From: Comamonas sp. KCTC 72670
GTDB lineage: Bacteria > Myxococcota > Myxococcia > Myxococcales > Myxococcaceae
Length of the DNA: 64,000 nucleotides
NCBI GenBank assembly: GCA_014656495.1
Contig: BNCN01000003.1
Location: forward strand, 372,001 to 436,000
Direction: 5' to 3'
The notes beneath the pieces were generated by a model, which worked only from the letters and a program-made list of their open reading frames with translations, was not told where the DNA came from and did not search any database. Shown piece by piece: positions 9,868-21,241 of this stretch (its first letter is position 1; every line of letters begins with the position of its first letter). A program made the translations under genes and the position numbers.

Positions 9868-10617
9868 CTAACCGTCGAAGGGGGGCCGCGCGTTGTGGGA
9901 GATGACGAGCACCTCCTCGGGCCGCCGCTCCGAGCGGGCCCAGGAGAGCAGCGCGGCCAGGGCATCCGCCGCCTTCACCTCCGCCGTCTCCAGCGGCACC
10001 TCCTCCCGGTACGGATAGAAGAGGTCCTTGGAGCCCAGGCTCTGCTCCGCCCAGCGGCGCCACCCCGGCATCACCCTTCCGGGCGCGGGCTGCAGGCCCA
10101 CCACCTCGTAGCCCGCGGCGGCGAAGGGCCGGTGCAGCCCCACCACGGTGGCGCCGGTGCCAAACCCGCACACCACGCACCGCACGGCGGGGTACACGTC
10201 CCGCACCACCTCCAGCAGGCGCGTGGTCCACGACTCCACGCTCTCCACCAGCGCGCCATTGGCGAGCTGGCGCGGCCAGAACCAGCCCTGGCGCTCGTAG
10301 TCCAGCGCCAGCTCCCAGGCCTGGGTGAAGCCGTGCACGGTGCGCACCTCGCCGCCAAAGCCATTCGCCCGGAGGTACGCGGTGCCGGTGGAGTCCGTCA
10401 GGGCCACCACGGGGAGCCCCCGCTCGCGGCCCAGCGCATCCAACGCCAGCGCCGAGGACGCGCCTGACAGCTCCACCAGGCCCTTGGTCTCCGCGGGCGC
10501 GGACTGGAGATGGTGGGAGAACGTCAGGTACTTCAGACTGCCGGCCGGAAGCGCTCCACCCCAGAGCACCACCGGCCCCCCTGGCCAGGGCCGTGACAAG
10601 GGAAACACGACGCGCAT
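9868..10617 (-). CDS. Compact PLP-fold (cysteine synthase/threonine dehydratase-like) protein
   Basis: A 249-residue protein resembling a shrunken fold-type II PLP enzyme. Lys29 in SLKY matches the Schiff-base SxK motif. A phosphate/substrate loop follows (VELSGASSALALDALG, where synthases have SGNTG), and the PLP-phosphate Gly-rich loop is GFGTGATVVG. Typical family members have 300-340 residues; the N-terminus and several connecting segments are missing here. The ATG at 10615-10617 has GGAGG upstream. It could be a D-cysteine-desulfhydrase-like or ACC-deaminase-like enzyme, a specialised synthase, or a binding protein. The reaction is unassigned. Confidence 0.75.
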   Translation of the reverse strand: MRVVFPLSRPWPGGPVVLWGGALPAGSLKYLTFSHHLQSAPAETKGLVELSGASSALALDALGRERGLPVVALTDSTGTAYLRANGFGGEVRTVHGFTQAWELALDYERQGWFWPRQLANGALVESVESWTTRLLEVVRDVYPAVRCVVCGFGTGATVVGLHRPFAAAGYEVVGLQPAPGRVMPGWRRWAEQSLGSKDLFYPYREEVPLETAEVKAADALAALLSWARSERRPEEVLVISHNARPPFDG

Positions 10618-10803
10618 GCGTGAACCTCCTCCCCCACCCTCCCTGGTGGAGGCCGTCCGCGCCAGCCGTGTGGGGCGGGCGCTGTCCGGACGTGGACCTG
10701 GCGTCCGCCACCTCACCGCCCCAGGACAGTCGCCCCCGCCAGGAGGCTGAAGCGAAAAGCCTCGGGGGCATGGCGGCTGTGCGATAGTCGGCGGCGACTC
10801 CAC

Positions 10804-12633
10804 ATGCTGCGCCGGCTCCTTCCTACGCTCGTCGCCCTGGGTTGTGGCCTCCTGGCCCTGGGCTGGGGGCTGGTCAGCCTCCAGCGCATCTTCAGCCGCG
10901 AGCGGGATGAAGCCCACGCCCAGCTGCGCTCGCGGCGCGACGCCCTGGCCCACGCGGGCGCCGAGGCCCTGCGGCAGGAGTTGACGCGCAAGCTCGACGC
11001 GGACATCCCCGCCATCCACGCCGCCATGGGCGACCCGCTCGAGCCTGGCGAGGGCTTCTACTTCAACTTCCGCGGCGCCCAGTTCCTCCCCCGCCTCACC
11101 ATCCCCAGGCCCGGCGGCGCGACGCCCGCGCGGGACCTCCACGCGCGGCTCGGCGTCCGATTGAAGGACAGCGCCGCGGCGGGGGCGTGGGAGCCACGTC
11201 TCGCGCGGCTGCGCGCGGTGGAGGCGGCGCTCGCCACCGGGGACGGGGCGAGCGTCACCTCGCGGGTGGAGGAGCTGCTGCGCCACCACGCCGCCCACCG
11301 GCTGCCGCCCGAGGAGGAGCTGCCCTTCCTGCTGCTGGTGGTGGAGCGGCTCCAACGCGGCGCCGACACCCCGCCCCTGGTGCACGCCCTGCTGCGCGAA
11401 GGGCTGCCGGAAGACTTCGGCGGCTTCGCCCGGGCGTCGGGCCTGCAGCGGGATTTGCTGCGGGAGCGCTCGCGCTTCACCCAGGCGGACTTCCACTTCC
11501 TCCACGCGCGCGTCATCCAGGTGAGCGCCGCGCTGGGCGAGCCCACGGCAGACCTCCTCGCCCGCGCGAGCGAGGCGGGCGCGGGCATGCTGGTGATTCC
11601 CGAGGACTTGCTCGAGCCTACGCTCCTGGGACAGTTCTGGTACGTGGTGCCCCGAGGCGAGGCGGTGTACGGCATCGCCGTGGACCTGGAGGCGATGCTC
11701 CAGCCCATCACCCGCGACATGCAGGCCCGCGGCCTGTTCGACGCCACGGGCCGGCTGCGGTTGAACGCGGCCGGGGCCTTCCAGCCGCTGAGCACGCTGA
11801 CGCTGGCCGTGGACATGCCCGAGTGGGCCCGGCAGGAAGCGGACATCGAGGCGCGCCACGGGCTCAAGACGCTGCTGGTGGCGGTGTGCGGCGCGTTGGC
11901 GGTGGCCATCGTCGCGCTGGCGGTGGTGTCGCAGCAGCGCAAGTACCGCTTCCTGGAGCTCAAGAGCGACTTCGTGGCCACCGTCTCCCACGAGCTGCGC
12001 ACGCCCCTGGCCTCCATCCGGCTGCTGGGCGAGACGCTGGAGCGCAAGCTCGCGCAGGCGCCCGAGGTGAGGGACTACCCGGCGCGCATCGTCCAGGCCG
12101 CGGACGGGCTCCACTTCCTCGTGGAGAACATCCTGTCCTTCAACCGCATCGACAAGGGCCGCTGGACGCCGCGGACCTCGCGCGTGCGCCTGGACGAGCT
12201 CGTCCCCCTGCTGCGCGACGAGTTGGAGACGGCCACCGCCGTCCCCGTCCACCTCACCGCGGACCTGGAGGGCGCGGAGCTGGAGGCCGACCCGGGCCTG
12301 CTGCGGCTGCTCTTCTCCAACCTGGGCCGCAACGCCTGCGCCTACAACCGGAGCAACCCCGTCGAAATCGCCATCAGCGCCCAGGTGATACCGGGGTACG
12401 GCTGCACGGTGCTCTTCCGGGACAACGGCATCGGCCTCCCCGAGTCCGAATGGGAGAACGCCTTCCAGGACTTCTACCGGGTGACCTCCGCCGGCCCGGA
12501 GGTCCATGGCAGCGGGCTGGGCCTGGCGCTGTGCCGGAGAATCATGAAGTTGCACCGGGGCGACATCCAGGTCGCCTCCTCGGGACCGGACGGCACCACG
12601 TTCGCGCTGATATTCAACGAGCCGCCTCGATGA
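10804..12633 (+). CDS. Membrane sensor histidine kinase
   Basis: A 609-residue two-component kinase. TM1 (about 5-26) and TM2 (about 357-379) flank a 330-residue periplasmic sensor domain of no recognised family. The cytoplasmic part has HisKA with His396 in [10 protein letters not shown], an N-box in NLGRNACAYN, DNGIGL, and GSGLGLALCRRIMKLHRG. No HAMP domain is evident; a short linker joins TM2 to HisKA. The stop overlaps the next start by 4 bp (ATGA at 12630-12633), so kinase and regulator are translationally coupled and almost certainly cognate. The sensed signal is unknown. Confidence 0.92.
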   Translation: MLRRLLPTLVALGCGLLALGWGLVSLQRIFSRERDEAHAQLRSRRDALAHAGAEALRQELTRKLDADIPAIHAAMGDPLEPGEGFYFNFRGAQFLPRLTIPRPGGATPARDLHARLGVRLKDSAAAGAWEPRLARLRAVEAALATGDGASVTSRVEELLRHHAAHRLPPEEELPFLLLVVERLQRGADTPPLVHALLREGLPEDFGGFARASGLQRDLLRERSRFTQADFHFLHARVIQVSAALGEPTADLLARASEAGAGMLVIPEDLLEPTLLGQFWYVVPRGEAVYGIAVDLEAMLQPITRDMQARGLFDATGRLRLNAAGAFQPLSTLTLAVDMPEWARQEADIEARHGLKTLLVAVCGALAVAIVALAVVSQQRKYRFLELKSDFVATVSHELRTPLASIRLLGETLERKLAQAPEVRDYPARIVQAADGLHFLVENILSFNRIDKGRWTPRTSRVRLDELVPLLRDELETATAVPVHLTADLEGAELEADPGLLRLLFSNLGRNACAYNRSNPVEIAISAQVIPGYGCTVLFRDNGIGLPESEWENAFQDFYRVTSAGPEVHGSGLGLALCRRIMKLHRGDIQVASSGPDGTTFALIFNEPPR

Positions 12634-13346
12634 CCACCGCCCCCCCCTCCCCCACCTCCCGTCCCGCCATCCTCATCGTCGAGGATGACGCCCACCTGCG
12701 CGTGGGCCTCCGGGACAACCTGATGGACGAGGGCTACCTCGTCGCCGATGCGCCCAACACCCGCGACGCGGAGGCGCTGCTGCGGGAGCGCGACTTCGAC
12801 CTGCTCATCCTGGACGTCATGCTGCCCGGCGAGGACGGCTACAGCTTCTGCCGCCGGCTGAGGGCGCAGGGCCACAAGAGCATGGTGCTGATGCTCACCG
12901 CGCGCTCGCTGGAGGACGACATCCTCAAGGGCTTCGAGGTGGGCGCGCAGGACTACCTCACCAAGCCCTACCGGCTGCGGGAGTTGCTGGCCCGGGTGCG
13001 CGCCCTGGTGCGGCGCTCCGGCTCCGCGCCCCCGGACCAGCTGGCCTTCAGCGGCTTCACGCTGGATTTGGGCAAGCGGCAGGTGTTCCGGCCGGACGCC
13101 ACGGCCGTGGAGCTGACGCGCACGGAGTTCGACCTGCTGGCCTTCCTGCTGCGCCACCAGGACCGGGCGCTGCCCCGAGGCGAAATCCTGGACGCCGTGT
13201 GGGGCCGCGACGTGGTGGTGGACCCACGCACGGTGGACAACTTCGTCTCCAGCCTGAAGAAGAAGCTGGGGTGGACGAACGCGTCCGGCTTCTCCATCCA
13301 CACCATCCGGGGGGTGGGCTACCGCATGGAGGTCTCGTCGTCATGA
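12630..13346 (+). CDS. OmpR/PhoB-family response regulator
   Basis: A 238-residue DNA-binding regulator. Receiver domain (13-125): acidic pair Glu18/Asp19/Asp20, phospho-acceptor Asp62 in LDVMLPGEDG, Thr90 and Lys112 in YLTKPY. C-terminal winged helix (about 138-235) with ELTRTEFDLL and the recognition helix region DPRTVDNFVSSLKKKL, then the IRGVGYR wing. Coupled to the upstream kinase by ATGA. Target genes are unknown; the next gene (13516) is a plausible but unproven target. Confidence 0.95.
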   Translation: MTTAPPSPTSRPAILIVEDDAHLRVGLRDNLMDEGYLVADAPNTRDAEALLRERDFDLLILDVMLPGEDGYSFCRRLRAQGHKSMVLMLTARSLEDDILKGFEVGAQDYLTKPYRLRELLARVRALVRRSGSAPPDQLAFSGFTLDLGKRQVFRPDATAVELTRTEFDLLAFLLRHQDRALPRGEILDAVWGRDVVVDPRTVDNFVSSLKKKLGWTNASGFSIHTIRGVGYRMEVSSS

Positions 13347-13515
13347 CACAACCATGACGAAGGGATGGCCGACCCACCGCCATTCGATGATGCCGACTCC
13401 GTAGGTTGACCCTTGCGTGGACAGGGCGCTCCGCAGCCAACCCGTCCCCGCCGGTGAGGTCCGCCCGCGCGGCCCTCCACCGAGGAGCGCCTGACGCTGA
13501 GGGAGGCCATCCGGT

Positions 13516-14283
13516 ATGTTCAAGTCGGTCATCGAGAAGCAGCGGGCGGGGCGTCTTGGCACGGGCGTGTGGGTGTCCATCGCGCTCCACGCAGGGCTTT
13601 TCGGCGCCGTGCTCTTCATCTCCGCGAGGGCGCCGGGCCCCACCGAGCCGCCGGAGCCGCCGGAGTTGGTCCTCAAGGTGCCGCAGGCGCCGCGGGTGGC
13701 GAAGGGTTCGCCCGTCCCCGCGCAGCCGAAGCAGGCCCACGCGCCGCGCCCCCGTCCGCGCAACAAGGACCGCATGCCCTCACGTGTGCCGCCGCCGGTC
13801 GTGGACACGCCGCCTAAGCGCGACGAACCGGTGGCCAACCCCGACACCCCCAGCGACACGGATGAGCTGGCGACCCCGGGCACGGGCGTCCCGGGAGGAC
13901 ACCCGGAGGGCTACGAGGACAGCACCGTGATTGGCGTGCCGTTCGTGCCCGGCCTCCTCCCGGGAGACGGCGACGGCGGCGGAACCGGAACCGACATCCT
14001 CCCCTTCGGCTCCGGCATGACGCCGCCCCGGCTGCTCGGGGGCCCGGGCATCGAATACACGCACCAGGCGCTCGCGGCCCGCGTGGAGGGCACGATGCTC
14101 GCCAAGTGCGTCATCACGGTGCGGGGCGACGTGACGGACTGCCGCGTCATCAAGGGCCTCGCGCACATGAACGAGGCCGTGCTCGACGCGTTGCACGGCC
14201 GCCGTTACAGCCCCGTGGAGTTCCAGGGCCGTCCGGTGAGCGTGTCCTACGTCTTCACCCTCAAGCTCAAGCTGCCCCGCTAG
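13516..14283 (+). CDS. TonB-family energy transducer
   Basis: A 255-residue inner-membrane protein. One N-terminal TM (about 17-36), then a Pro-rich periplasmic linker (about 40-130, including PPEPPEL and PRPRPRNK stretches), then a Gly/Asp-rich spacer. The C-terminal TonB-like domain (about 175-255) has a strand-helix-strand pattern and a final YVFTLKLKLP. TonB proteins pass proton-motive-force energy from ExbBD to outer-membrane transporters. No exbB/exbD or receptor gene is adjacent, so the partner is not predictable. It begins 169 bp after the response regulator. Confidence 0.85.
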   Translation: MFKSVIEKQRAGRLGTGVWVSIALHAGLFGAVLFISARAPGPTEPPEPPELVLKVPQAPRVAKGSPVPAQPKQAHAPRPRPRNKDRMPSRVPPPVVDTPPKRDEPVANPDTPSDTDELATPGTGVPGGHPEGYEDSTVIGVPFVPGLLPGDGDGGGTGTDILPFGSGMTPPRLLGGPGIEYTHQALAARVEGTMLAKCVITVRGDVTDCRVIKGLAHMNEAVLDALHGRRYSPVEFQGRPVSVSYVFTLKLKLPR

Positions 14284-14289
14284 GGCGGC

Positions 14290-15405
14290 TCAGCCTCCGC
14301 GACGGCCCGCCGGCACCAGGACGTGTGTGAGCACGTACTTCTTCAGCCGCTGGCGGAGCTCGTCGTCCAGGGTGAGGACGACCTGGGGGTGGATGCGCGC
14401 GCCCACCTCGAACAGCACCGCCTCCAGCAGCAGGCCCTCCTGGGTGATGTCGAGCAGGCGCTCCAACGTGGGGTCCAGGGCATCCAGCTTGCCCTCCGCC
14501 TTCTGCGTCTCGTGGACGGCGAGCGCCGAGGCCAGACACTCCATTTCCTCCACGGAGGTGAACTGCTCCTCGGAGGAGCCCGTCATCTTCTCCCGGTGCG
14601 AAGGCTCGCCCAGCCACAAGGCCTTGCAGTTGGCGAACGCGAACCAACCCGGGTCGTGGTTGGGGTCGAACTGGATGGAGACGCCCTCGCCCTCCCGCGC
14701 GGCGTAGCCGCGAGGCACGATGACGTCTCCGCGGACGACGAGCCCCAGGTGCGCGTTGGTGCGGAAGAACTGGCGGATGACGGGGTAGCGCGGGTTGAGC
14801 ACCAGGCACCACGCCCACGCATCCAGCGCCTCCTGGTAGCGCTCCAGCTTCGCCAACGCGTTGCCCTGGAAGAACCAGGCGCGGTGGTCATTCGGGTTGA
14901 GCGTGGTGGCCCGGCGGTAGTGCTCCAGCGCCGTGGCCGCGTCGTCCGCGAAGTACGCCGCGTCCCCCCGGAAGACCCAGGCCACGTAGCAGTCCGGGCA
15001 GGCGTCGGTGGCGCGGGCATACAGCTTCGCGGCCTCGTCGTAGCGCCGGGCCTGGAAGTGGGGCTCGGCCTCGTCGAGCAGGGCCTTCACGGAGGCGTCC
15101 ACGGGCCACTCACGGATGACGCGCTGACCGCCCTCCTCCACCACCCAAGGGGCCTCCACGGCGCTCACGCGCTGCGGCCACAACTGGTCCCCCCACCCGC
15201 CGGGTGGTGAATCCGCTCCATCGACCTTGTAGAGCACCTTGGACGCCTCCAGCTTCGCCACGACCTCGGAGGGCGAGAGGTACTGGGGCGTGTCGCGCTC
15301 CGACACGGACGCGGAGACGGACCGGTCGGACTCGGGGACCGGCTTGGGCGTGGACGCGCAGCCGAGGAGGAAGGCACAGCCGAACAAGACGAGGGATTGG
15401 CGCAC
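14290..15405 (-). CDS. TPR-repeat lipoprotein
   Basis: A 371-residue lipoprotein. The GTG start at 15403-15405 gives a short signal peptide with lipobox L13-L14-G15-C16 followed by Ala-Ser, which suggests outer-membrane sorting. After a low-complexity linker come at least three TPR units (about 125-225): AEPHFQARRYDEAAKLYARA, DAAYFADDAATALEHYRRAT and NALAKLERYQEALDAWAWCL. The C-terminal 150 residues are not recognised. A scaffold or assembly role in the envelope is likely by family. It converges with the TonB-like gene, with 6 bp between the stops. Confidence 0.85.
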   Translation of the reverse strand: MRQSLVLFGCAFLLGCASTPKPVPESDRSVSASVSERDTPQYLSPSEVVAKLEASKVLYKVDGADSPPGGWGDQLWPQRVSAVEAPWVVEEGGQRVIREWPVDASVKALLDEAEPHFQARRYDEAAKLYARATDACPDCYVAWVFRGDAAYFADDAATALEHYRRATTLNPNDHRAWFFQGNALAKLERYQEALDAWAWCLVLNPRYPVIRQFFRTNAHLGLVVRGDVIVPRGYAAREGEGVSIQFDPNHDPGWFAFANCKALWLGEPSHREKMTGSSEEQFTSVEEMECLASALAVHETQKAEGKLDALDPTLERLLDITQEGLLLEAVLFEVGARIHPQVVLTLDDELRQRLKKYVLTHVLVPAGRRGG

Positions 15406-15653
15406 GCGCAGGAGCCCTTTCCGTGGTGGAGAGCCCCAGTCTATGCCCGCGAAGCCCCCGGGCCGGAGCCTCGAAACACGCCCACCTGCCCGGGCGCCCG
15501 CTTCGCGGGAGATGTCCACCGCCAGGCAAGCGTCTGCGCGGCGCGGAAGAAGGACTCGCGAGCCGCCAGCGTCTCCGTTAGGACGCGGGCGCCAGGCGGC
15601 GAAGGGCCTGGCCTTCCCGGCCGCTGCCTCAGCGGACTCGGGCTCCGGGCGGG

Positions 15654-17144
15654 ATGATGGCAAGCACCTGGTACGACGCGGTGGTGGTGGGCGCGGGGTT
15701 CGGCGGACTGGCCACCGCGCTGGAGCTGTCGCGCCAGGGCGCACGCGTGGCGCTGTGCGAATCCCTGAACTACCCCGGCGGCTGCGCCAGCACCTTCCAA
15801 CGGGGCGGCTACGCGTTCGAGGCGGGCGCCACCCTCTTCTCCGGCTTCGAGCCCCACCAGCTCTTCGGCCGGTGGATTCGCGAGCTGGCCTTGCCCGTGA
15901 CGGTGGATTGGCTGGACCCGGTGGTGGAGCTGCGAACGCCCACGTCACGGCTCGCGGTGCATCGCGACCGCGCACGGTTCATCGACTCGCTGTGCGCGCT
16001 TCCCGGCGCCCCGGCTCCCGCGGTGCGGCGGCTCTTCGCGCTCCAGGCCCAGGTGGCGGGCGCCTTGTGGCCCCTCTTCGACGACCCGACGCTCCTGCCG
16101 CCCCTGGACGTGAAGGCCCTGCTGCGCCACGCGGGGCGCGCGCTCCAGTATCCCCCGCTGCTTCGCTGGCTGGGACGGCCCCTGGGCGCGGTGCTGGAGC
16201 ACCTGGGCCTCACCGGCTTCGCGCCCCTGCGCACGTACCTGGACGCGCTCTGTCAAATCACGGTCCAGTGCAGCGCCGCCGAGGCGGAGGCGCCCTTCGC
16301 GCTGGCCGCCATGGACTACTACTGGCGAGGCACCGGGCATGTCCGGGGCGGCATCGGGCAGCTCGCCAAGGCTCTCGCGGGCGCCGTGGAGGCGCACGGA
16401 GGCACGGTGCTGCTGGCCGACCGGGTGAAGGCGGTGACGCCGGTTCCGGGCGGCTGGCGGGTCGAGGCGCGGCGCGGAGCGCTCCAGGCCCGCCAGGTCG
16501 TCGCGAACGTGCTGCCACGTGGACTGAGCCGGCTCCTGGGGACGCCGCTGGATTCACTGCCACGGCTGGGCACGCTGTCCCGGAACGTCGAGTCCGGCTG
16601 GGGCGCGGCGATGCGCTATCTCGTGGTGCGCACGCCCGAAGGCGCCGATGCCAGCGCGCACCACCTGGAGCTGGTGGATGACATCGGCGCGCCCTTCATC
16701 GAAGGCAACCACCTGTTCATGTCCATCAGCGGCGAGGCGGACGAAGGCCGCGCGCCCCCCGGGCACCGCACGGTGACGGTCTCCACCCACGTGCCGCTCG
16801 AGACACTGGCCGCGTTGCCGCAGGCCGAACAAGGTGCCTACGTGGAGCGCGTCCAGGCCCGGATGGACCAGGGGCTGCGGAAGCTCGCGCCCGAGTGGCT
16901 CGAAGGACTCGCGCATGCGCTGCCGGCCTCCCCTCGCACCTATCAACGCTTCACGCAGCGGGATGGCGGCGCGGTGGGCGGTGTCCCCCGGCGCGCGGGC
17001 CTCACGAACTACCGGCACCTGGGGCCTCTGCAGGTCCGCGAGGGCCTGTGGCTGGTGGGCGACTCGGTGTTCCCCGGACAGAGCACCCTCGCCACGGCCG
17101 TGGGCGGCGTGCGCACGGCCGCGAGCATCTCGGCACGGCGCTGA
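15654..17144 (+). CDS. Phytoene-desaturase/CrtI-family FAD-dependent oxidoreductase
   Basis: A 496-residue flavoprotein. The N-terminal Rossmann motif VVGAGFGGLATALELSRQG (about 11-29) is followed by an acidic residue and PGGCASTFQR, as in carotenoid desaturases/isomerases and retinol-saturase-like enzymes. The C-terminal FAD motif is LWLVGDSVFPGQST. It could act on a carotenoid or other polyisoprenoid. No other crt gene is adjacent, and myxobacterial carotenoid genes normally sit in a car/crt cluster, so the substrate is open. Start ATG at 15654 (a second ATG follows directly). Single gene. Confidence 0.85.
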   Translation: MMASTWYDAVVVGAGFGGLATALELSRQGARVALCESLNYPGGCASTFQRGGYAFEAGATLFSGFEPHQLFGRWIRELALPVTVDWLDPVVELRTPTSRLAVHRDRARFIDSLCALPGAPAPAVRRLFALQAQVAGALWPLFDDPTLLPPLDVKALLRHAGRALQYPPLLRWLGRPLGAVLEHLGLTGFAPLRTYLDALCQITVQCSAAEAEAPFALAAMDYYWRGTGHVRGGIGQLAKALAGAVEAHGGTVLLADRVKAVTPVPGGWRVEARRGALQARQVVANVLPRGLSRLLGTPLDSLPRLGTLSRNVESGWGAAMRYLVVRTPEGADASAHHLELVDDIGAPFIEGNHLFMSISGEADEGRAPPGHRTVTVSTHVPLETLAALPQAEQGAYVERVQARMDQGLRKLAPEWLEGLAHALPASPRTYQRFTQRDGGAVGGVPRRAGLTNYRHLGPLQVREGLWLVGDSVFPGQSTLATAVGGVRTAASISARR

Positions 17145-17155
17145 GCCCGCGAGCC

Positions 17156-18306
17156 TCAGGCGTCCAGCAGCTCCGCCCAGAAACGCACGAGCCGCCCCAC
17201 GTCCATCCACGCCTGGGGCCCGTCCATCTCCGCGTGGGTGATGAGCGGCGTGGCCAGCGCGTGGACCTGGGTGTGGGGCCTCAGCGCCTGCGCCAGCCGC
17301 TGGGACTCCATGGCGGGAATCACCGTGTCGCCCTCGCCATGCAGCAGGAAGACGGGCGCGGACGGAGGCGGCGAGCGCTCGGGCGACAACGCCGGGTCGG
17401 CCGCGAAGGCCTTCACGAAGGGCAGCAGCCGCGGCCCCAGCTTCGCCACGTCGCGCGTATTCACGTACCCCATCAACGTGGCCGCGGGCTCGGGGAGCGT
17501 GGCCTGCAGCTCGCGAGCCTCTGCGAAGGTCTGCTCCGCCAGCGCCCTGTCGACCATGGCCTGGTGGGAGGCACGCAGGAAGGTCCGGATGCCCGCGCGC
17601 AGCGGCTCCACCTGCTCGGGAGGCACCAGCTTCTCCGCCACGTTGAGCAGGATGATGACCACGCCGTAGTCATGGGGCGCCAGGTGGCCGCCATCCGGCA
17701 GCTCGCCCGAGCACAGGAACGTGAGCACGCGAGGCAGGTCCCCATGTCCGCCGAAGGACAACGTGGCCGCCACGCGCTCCTTCAAGGCGGGCCGTCCAGC
17801 GGCCACCACCGACAGGCCTCCGGAGAAGCTGATGCCGTACAGCGCCACCTTCCCCTCCGGCGCCAGGGCCGGCTGCGCGGCGGTCCACGCGGCGGCGTCC
17901 TCGATGATGTCCGGCAGGCGCGGGGTGATTTCGTAGCGCAGCAGGTCCGCCGGCTCGGGCGTGAGCACCACCTGACCGCCCTGCGCGAGGTCCTCCGCCA
18001 GCTTCACCAACCGGGGCTCGTCGATGCCATCCGCATGGACCCCCGAGGTGAGCACCACGGGAGGCCCTCGCTGCGTCTGCGGCCGGTACAGCCGCGCACG
18101 CACCGGCCCGTGCCGCGTGGGCACGCGCAGGTCGCTCACGTCGTAGACGCTGACGCGCCAGTTCGCGAGCGCCGTCTCCACCCGGCCCTGCATGCCCGCG
18201 GCGCGGACCACCAGCGAGAGCCCTCGCAGGTAGCCCGGCAGCACCACCAGGGCCACCACCAGGAGCGCGACACCCACGGCGGCCAGCGTCCGCCGGACCG
18301 CACGGC

Positions 18307-18310
<4 letters not shown>
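17156..18310 (-). CDS. Membrane-anchored alpha/beta hydrolase
   Basis: A 384-residue protein with an N-terminal TM or signal anchor (about 8-29), then an alpha/beta-hydrolase domain. The nucleophile elbow is YGISFSGG, an acid residue lies in HGEGDTVIP, and a C-terminal His in ITHAEMD. The ATG at 18308-18310 overlaps the stop of the upstream hybrid kinase (ATGA), so it is translated as part of that unit. Family resembles dienelactone-hydrolase/acyl-esterase types; the substrate is unknown. Coupling of a kinase to an enzyme rather than a regulator is unusual. Confidence 0.85.
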
Positions 18311-19872
<1,562 letters not shown>

Positions 19873-19960
19873 GGCGTCAATCCTCCGGCCCCATGAGCCT
19901 TGGGTTCCGCGCGCATGAGCCGGAGCCACGCGCCCATTGCAGCGCCCAGCCGGTCCCCGG

Positions 19961-20968
19961 TCAACGGCGTCGCGCCACGGACAGTCCATTGCCCTTTCGA
20001 GCGGTGGTTTTGCCGACCCGGCGGGTCGCCGCGGCCACCACCCCTGGCCCCACCGCACACACCTGCAACAAGGGGCAGCGTCCACAGTTCTCCGGCACGG
20101 GTTGGGCGGGACAGGCCCCACTCATGCCGTAGTGACACAGTGCGAAGTCGTAGCGGACGGGGTCCGCCGCATCCAGCGAGCGCAGGGCGGCCGTCACCTC
20201 CTCCGCCGTCCGCCAGGTCAGGTCGTTGCGGTGTGTCAATCCGAGGTGCCGCGAGATGCGGCCAATGTGTGTATCCAGCGGAATCAGGAGCGCGGACGCC
20301 GGGACGCGCTTCCAGATGCCGAAATCCACGGCGTCCGGACCTCGCACCATCCACCGGAGAAAGAGGTTGAGGCGCTTGGCGGCCCCGGCCCCCAGGGGAG
20401 AGGGCAGCAGGTGGTGCAAGCCCCGTTCGGGCCCCAGGGCCGCGCGCAGGCCGTCCATGGGCACCGAGCGCACGCCGGTGGTGAAGTGGTCCAGCGCGCC
20501 GTGCAGGGTGTCGCGTGTCTGGAGTCCCTGAAGGAACAGCGCCTCCAGGCTGCCCTGCTCTCGCAGCACGCGGCCCATGCCCATCAGGAGCACCGCGACA
20601 TCCGTGCCCACGTTGAAGCGGTAGACGAAGCCGGCGAGCAGCTTGCGCGCGCCGGGAACATCGAGCGCGCGAACGAAGGCCGCGGGCGACGTCCCCATCC
20701 GCTGGAGCAAGGCGTCCACCTTCGGCCGGAACAGGTCCGCGCGGCCGTACGCCAGCCCAGCGGCCAGCAAGGCGCTGACCTCGATGTCGCGAGGGTCGGT
20801 GTAGCGGTGAGGGAACTCCACCGGGTCGAAAGCGATACGGGCCCGGGCATCCGTTGACGACAGGACGGATTCCAGCCGCGGACGCAGATGCTCGACCGCC
20901 TGGGGTGAGAGCCCCGCGGCGGCGGACCCGCGAGGTGTCGGCTTCGGTGGCACGTCAGGGGCTCCCAA
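19961..20968 (-). CDS. TIGR02757 family protein (DUF2400)
   Basis: A 335-residue conserved protein of unknown function, recognised by its overall pattern: FDPVEFPHRYTDPRDIEVSA near the start, NLFLRWMVRGPDAVDFGIW, and IPLDTHIGRISRHLGLT. The C-terminal Cys cluster C-x8-C-x2-C-x5-C resembles the 4Fe-4S loop of HhH-GPD DNA glycosylases such as endonuclease III, and the helical body is compatible with that fold. Start: a TTG at 20966-20968 with AGGA upstream, or a GTG 15 bp further in with GGGAG 8 nt before it. Role in DNA or RNA repair is inference only. Confidence 0.88.
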   Translation of the reverse strand: MGAPDVPPKPTPRGSAAAGLSPQAVEHLRPRLESVLSSTDARARIAFDPVEFPHRYTDPRDIEVSALLAAGLAYGRADLFRPKVDALLQRMGTSPAAFVRALDVPGARKLLAGFVYRFNVGTDVAVLLMGMGRVLREQGSLEALFLQGLQTRDTLHGALDHFTTGVRSVPMDGLRAALGPERGLHHLLPSPLGAGAAKRLNLFLRWMVRGPDAVDFGIWKRVPASALLIPLDTHIGRISRHLGLTHRNDLTWRTAEEVTAALRSLDAADPVRYDFALCHYGMSGACPAQPVPENCGRCPLLQVCAVGPGVVAAATRRVGKTTARKGNGLSVARRR

Positions 20969-21241
20969 ATGGTCCTGGAACGGCGGGCTGCCCTCCAGTC
21001 TTCCCGACTCTCGCGGCTGGCCCCACGGCGCGCAACGGTCCCTCCCTGTGACGTTGACGTTTCAAGCCAGCGCCGCGCGTCAAACACAGTCACTGGATGC
21101 AACACCAACCGCCCATACGCCCGGCGCGTGAGACATTTCACATTCCGCTTTACTCAGGACCGCCTTAAGTCGTAATTCAAGAATGTCGCGACGCACGCCG
21201 AGAGCGGCGGCCGTGACGCAATCACAGAGGGGGAAGTCCAC

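Noticed and set aside
9868..12555. One 895-residue minus-strand protein
   Set aside because: Only its last 249 residues (from 10617) have a recognisable fold and a ribosome site; the rest is antisense to the sensor kinase.
11187..12629. N-terminal extension of the response regulator
   Set aside because: Out-of-frame shadow of the sensor kinase. The regulator starts at the ATGA overlap at 12630.
21149..21178. Promoter for the secreted Cys/Trp protein (TTTACT-N18-TAATTC)
   Set aside because: Matches to the consensus are too poor in an otherwise AT-richer patch to claim it.
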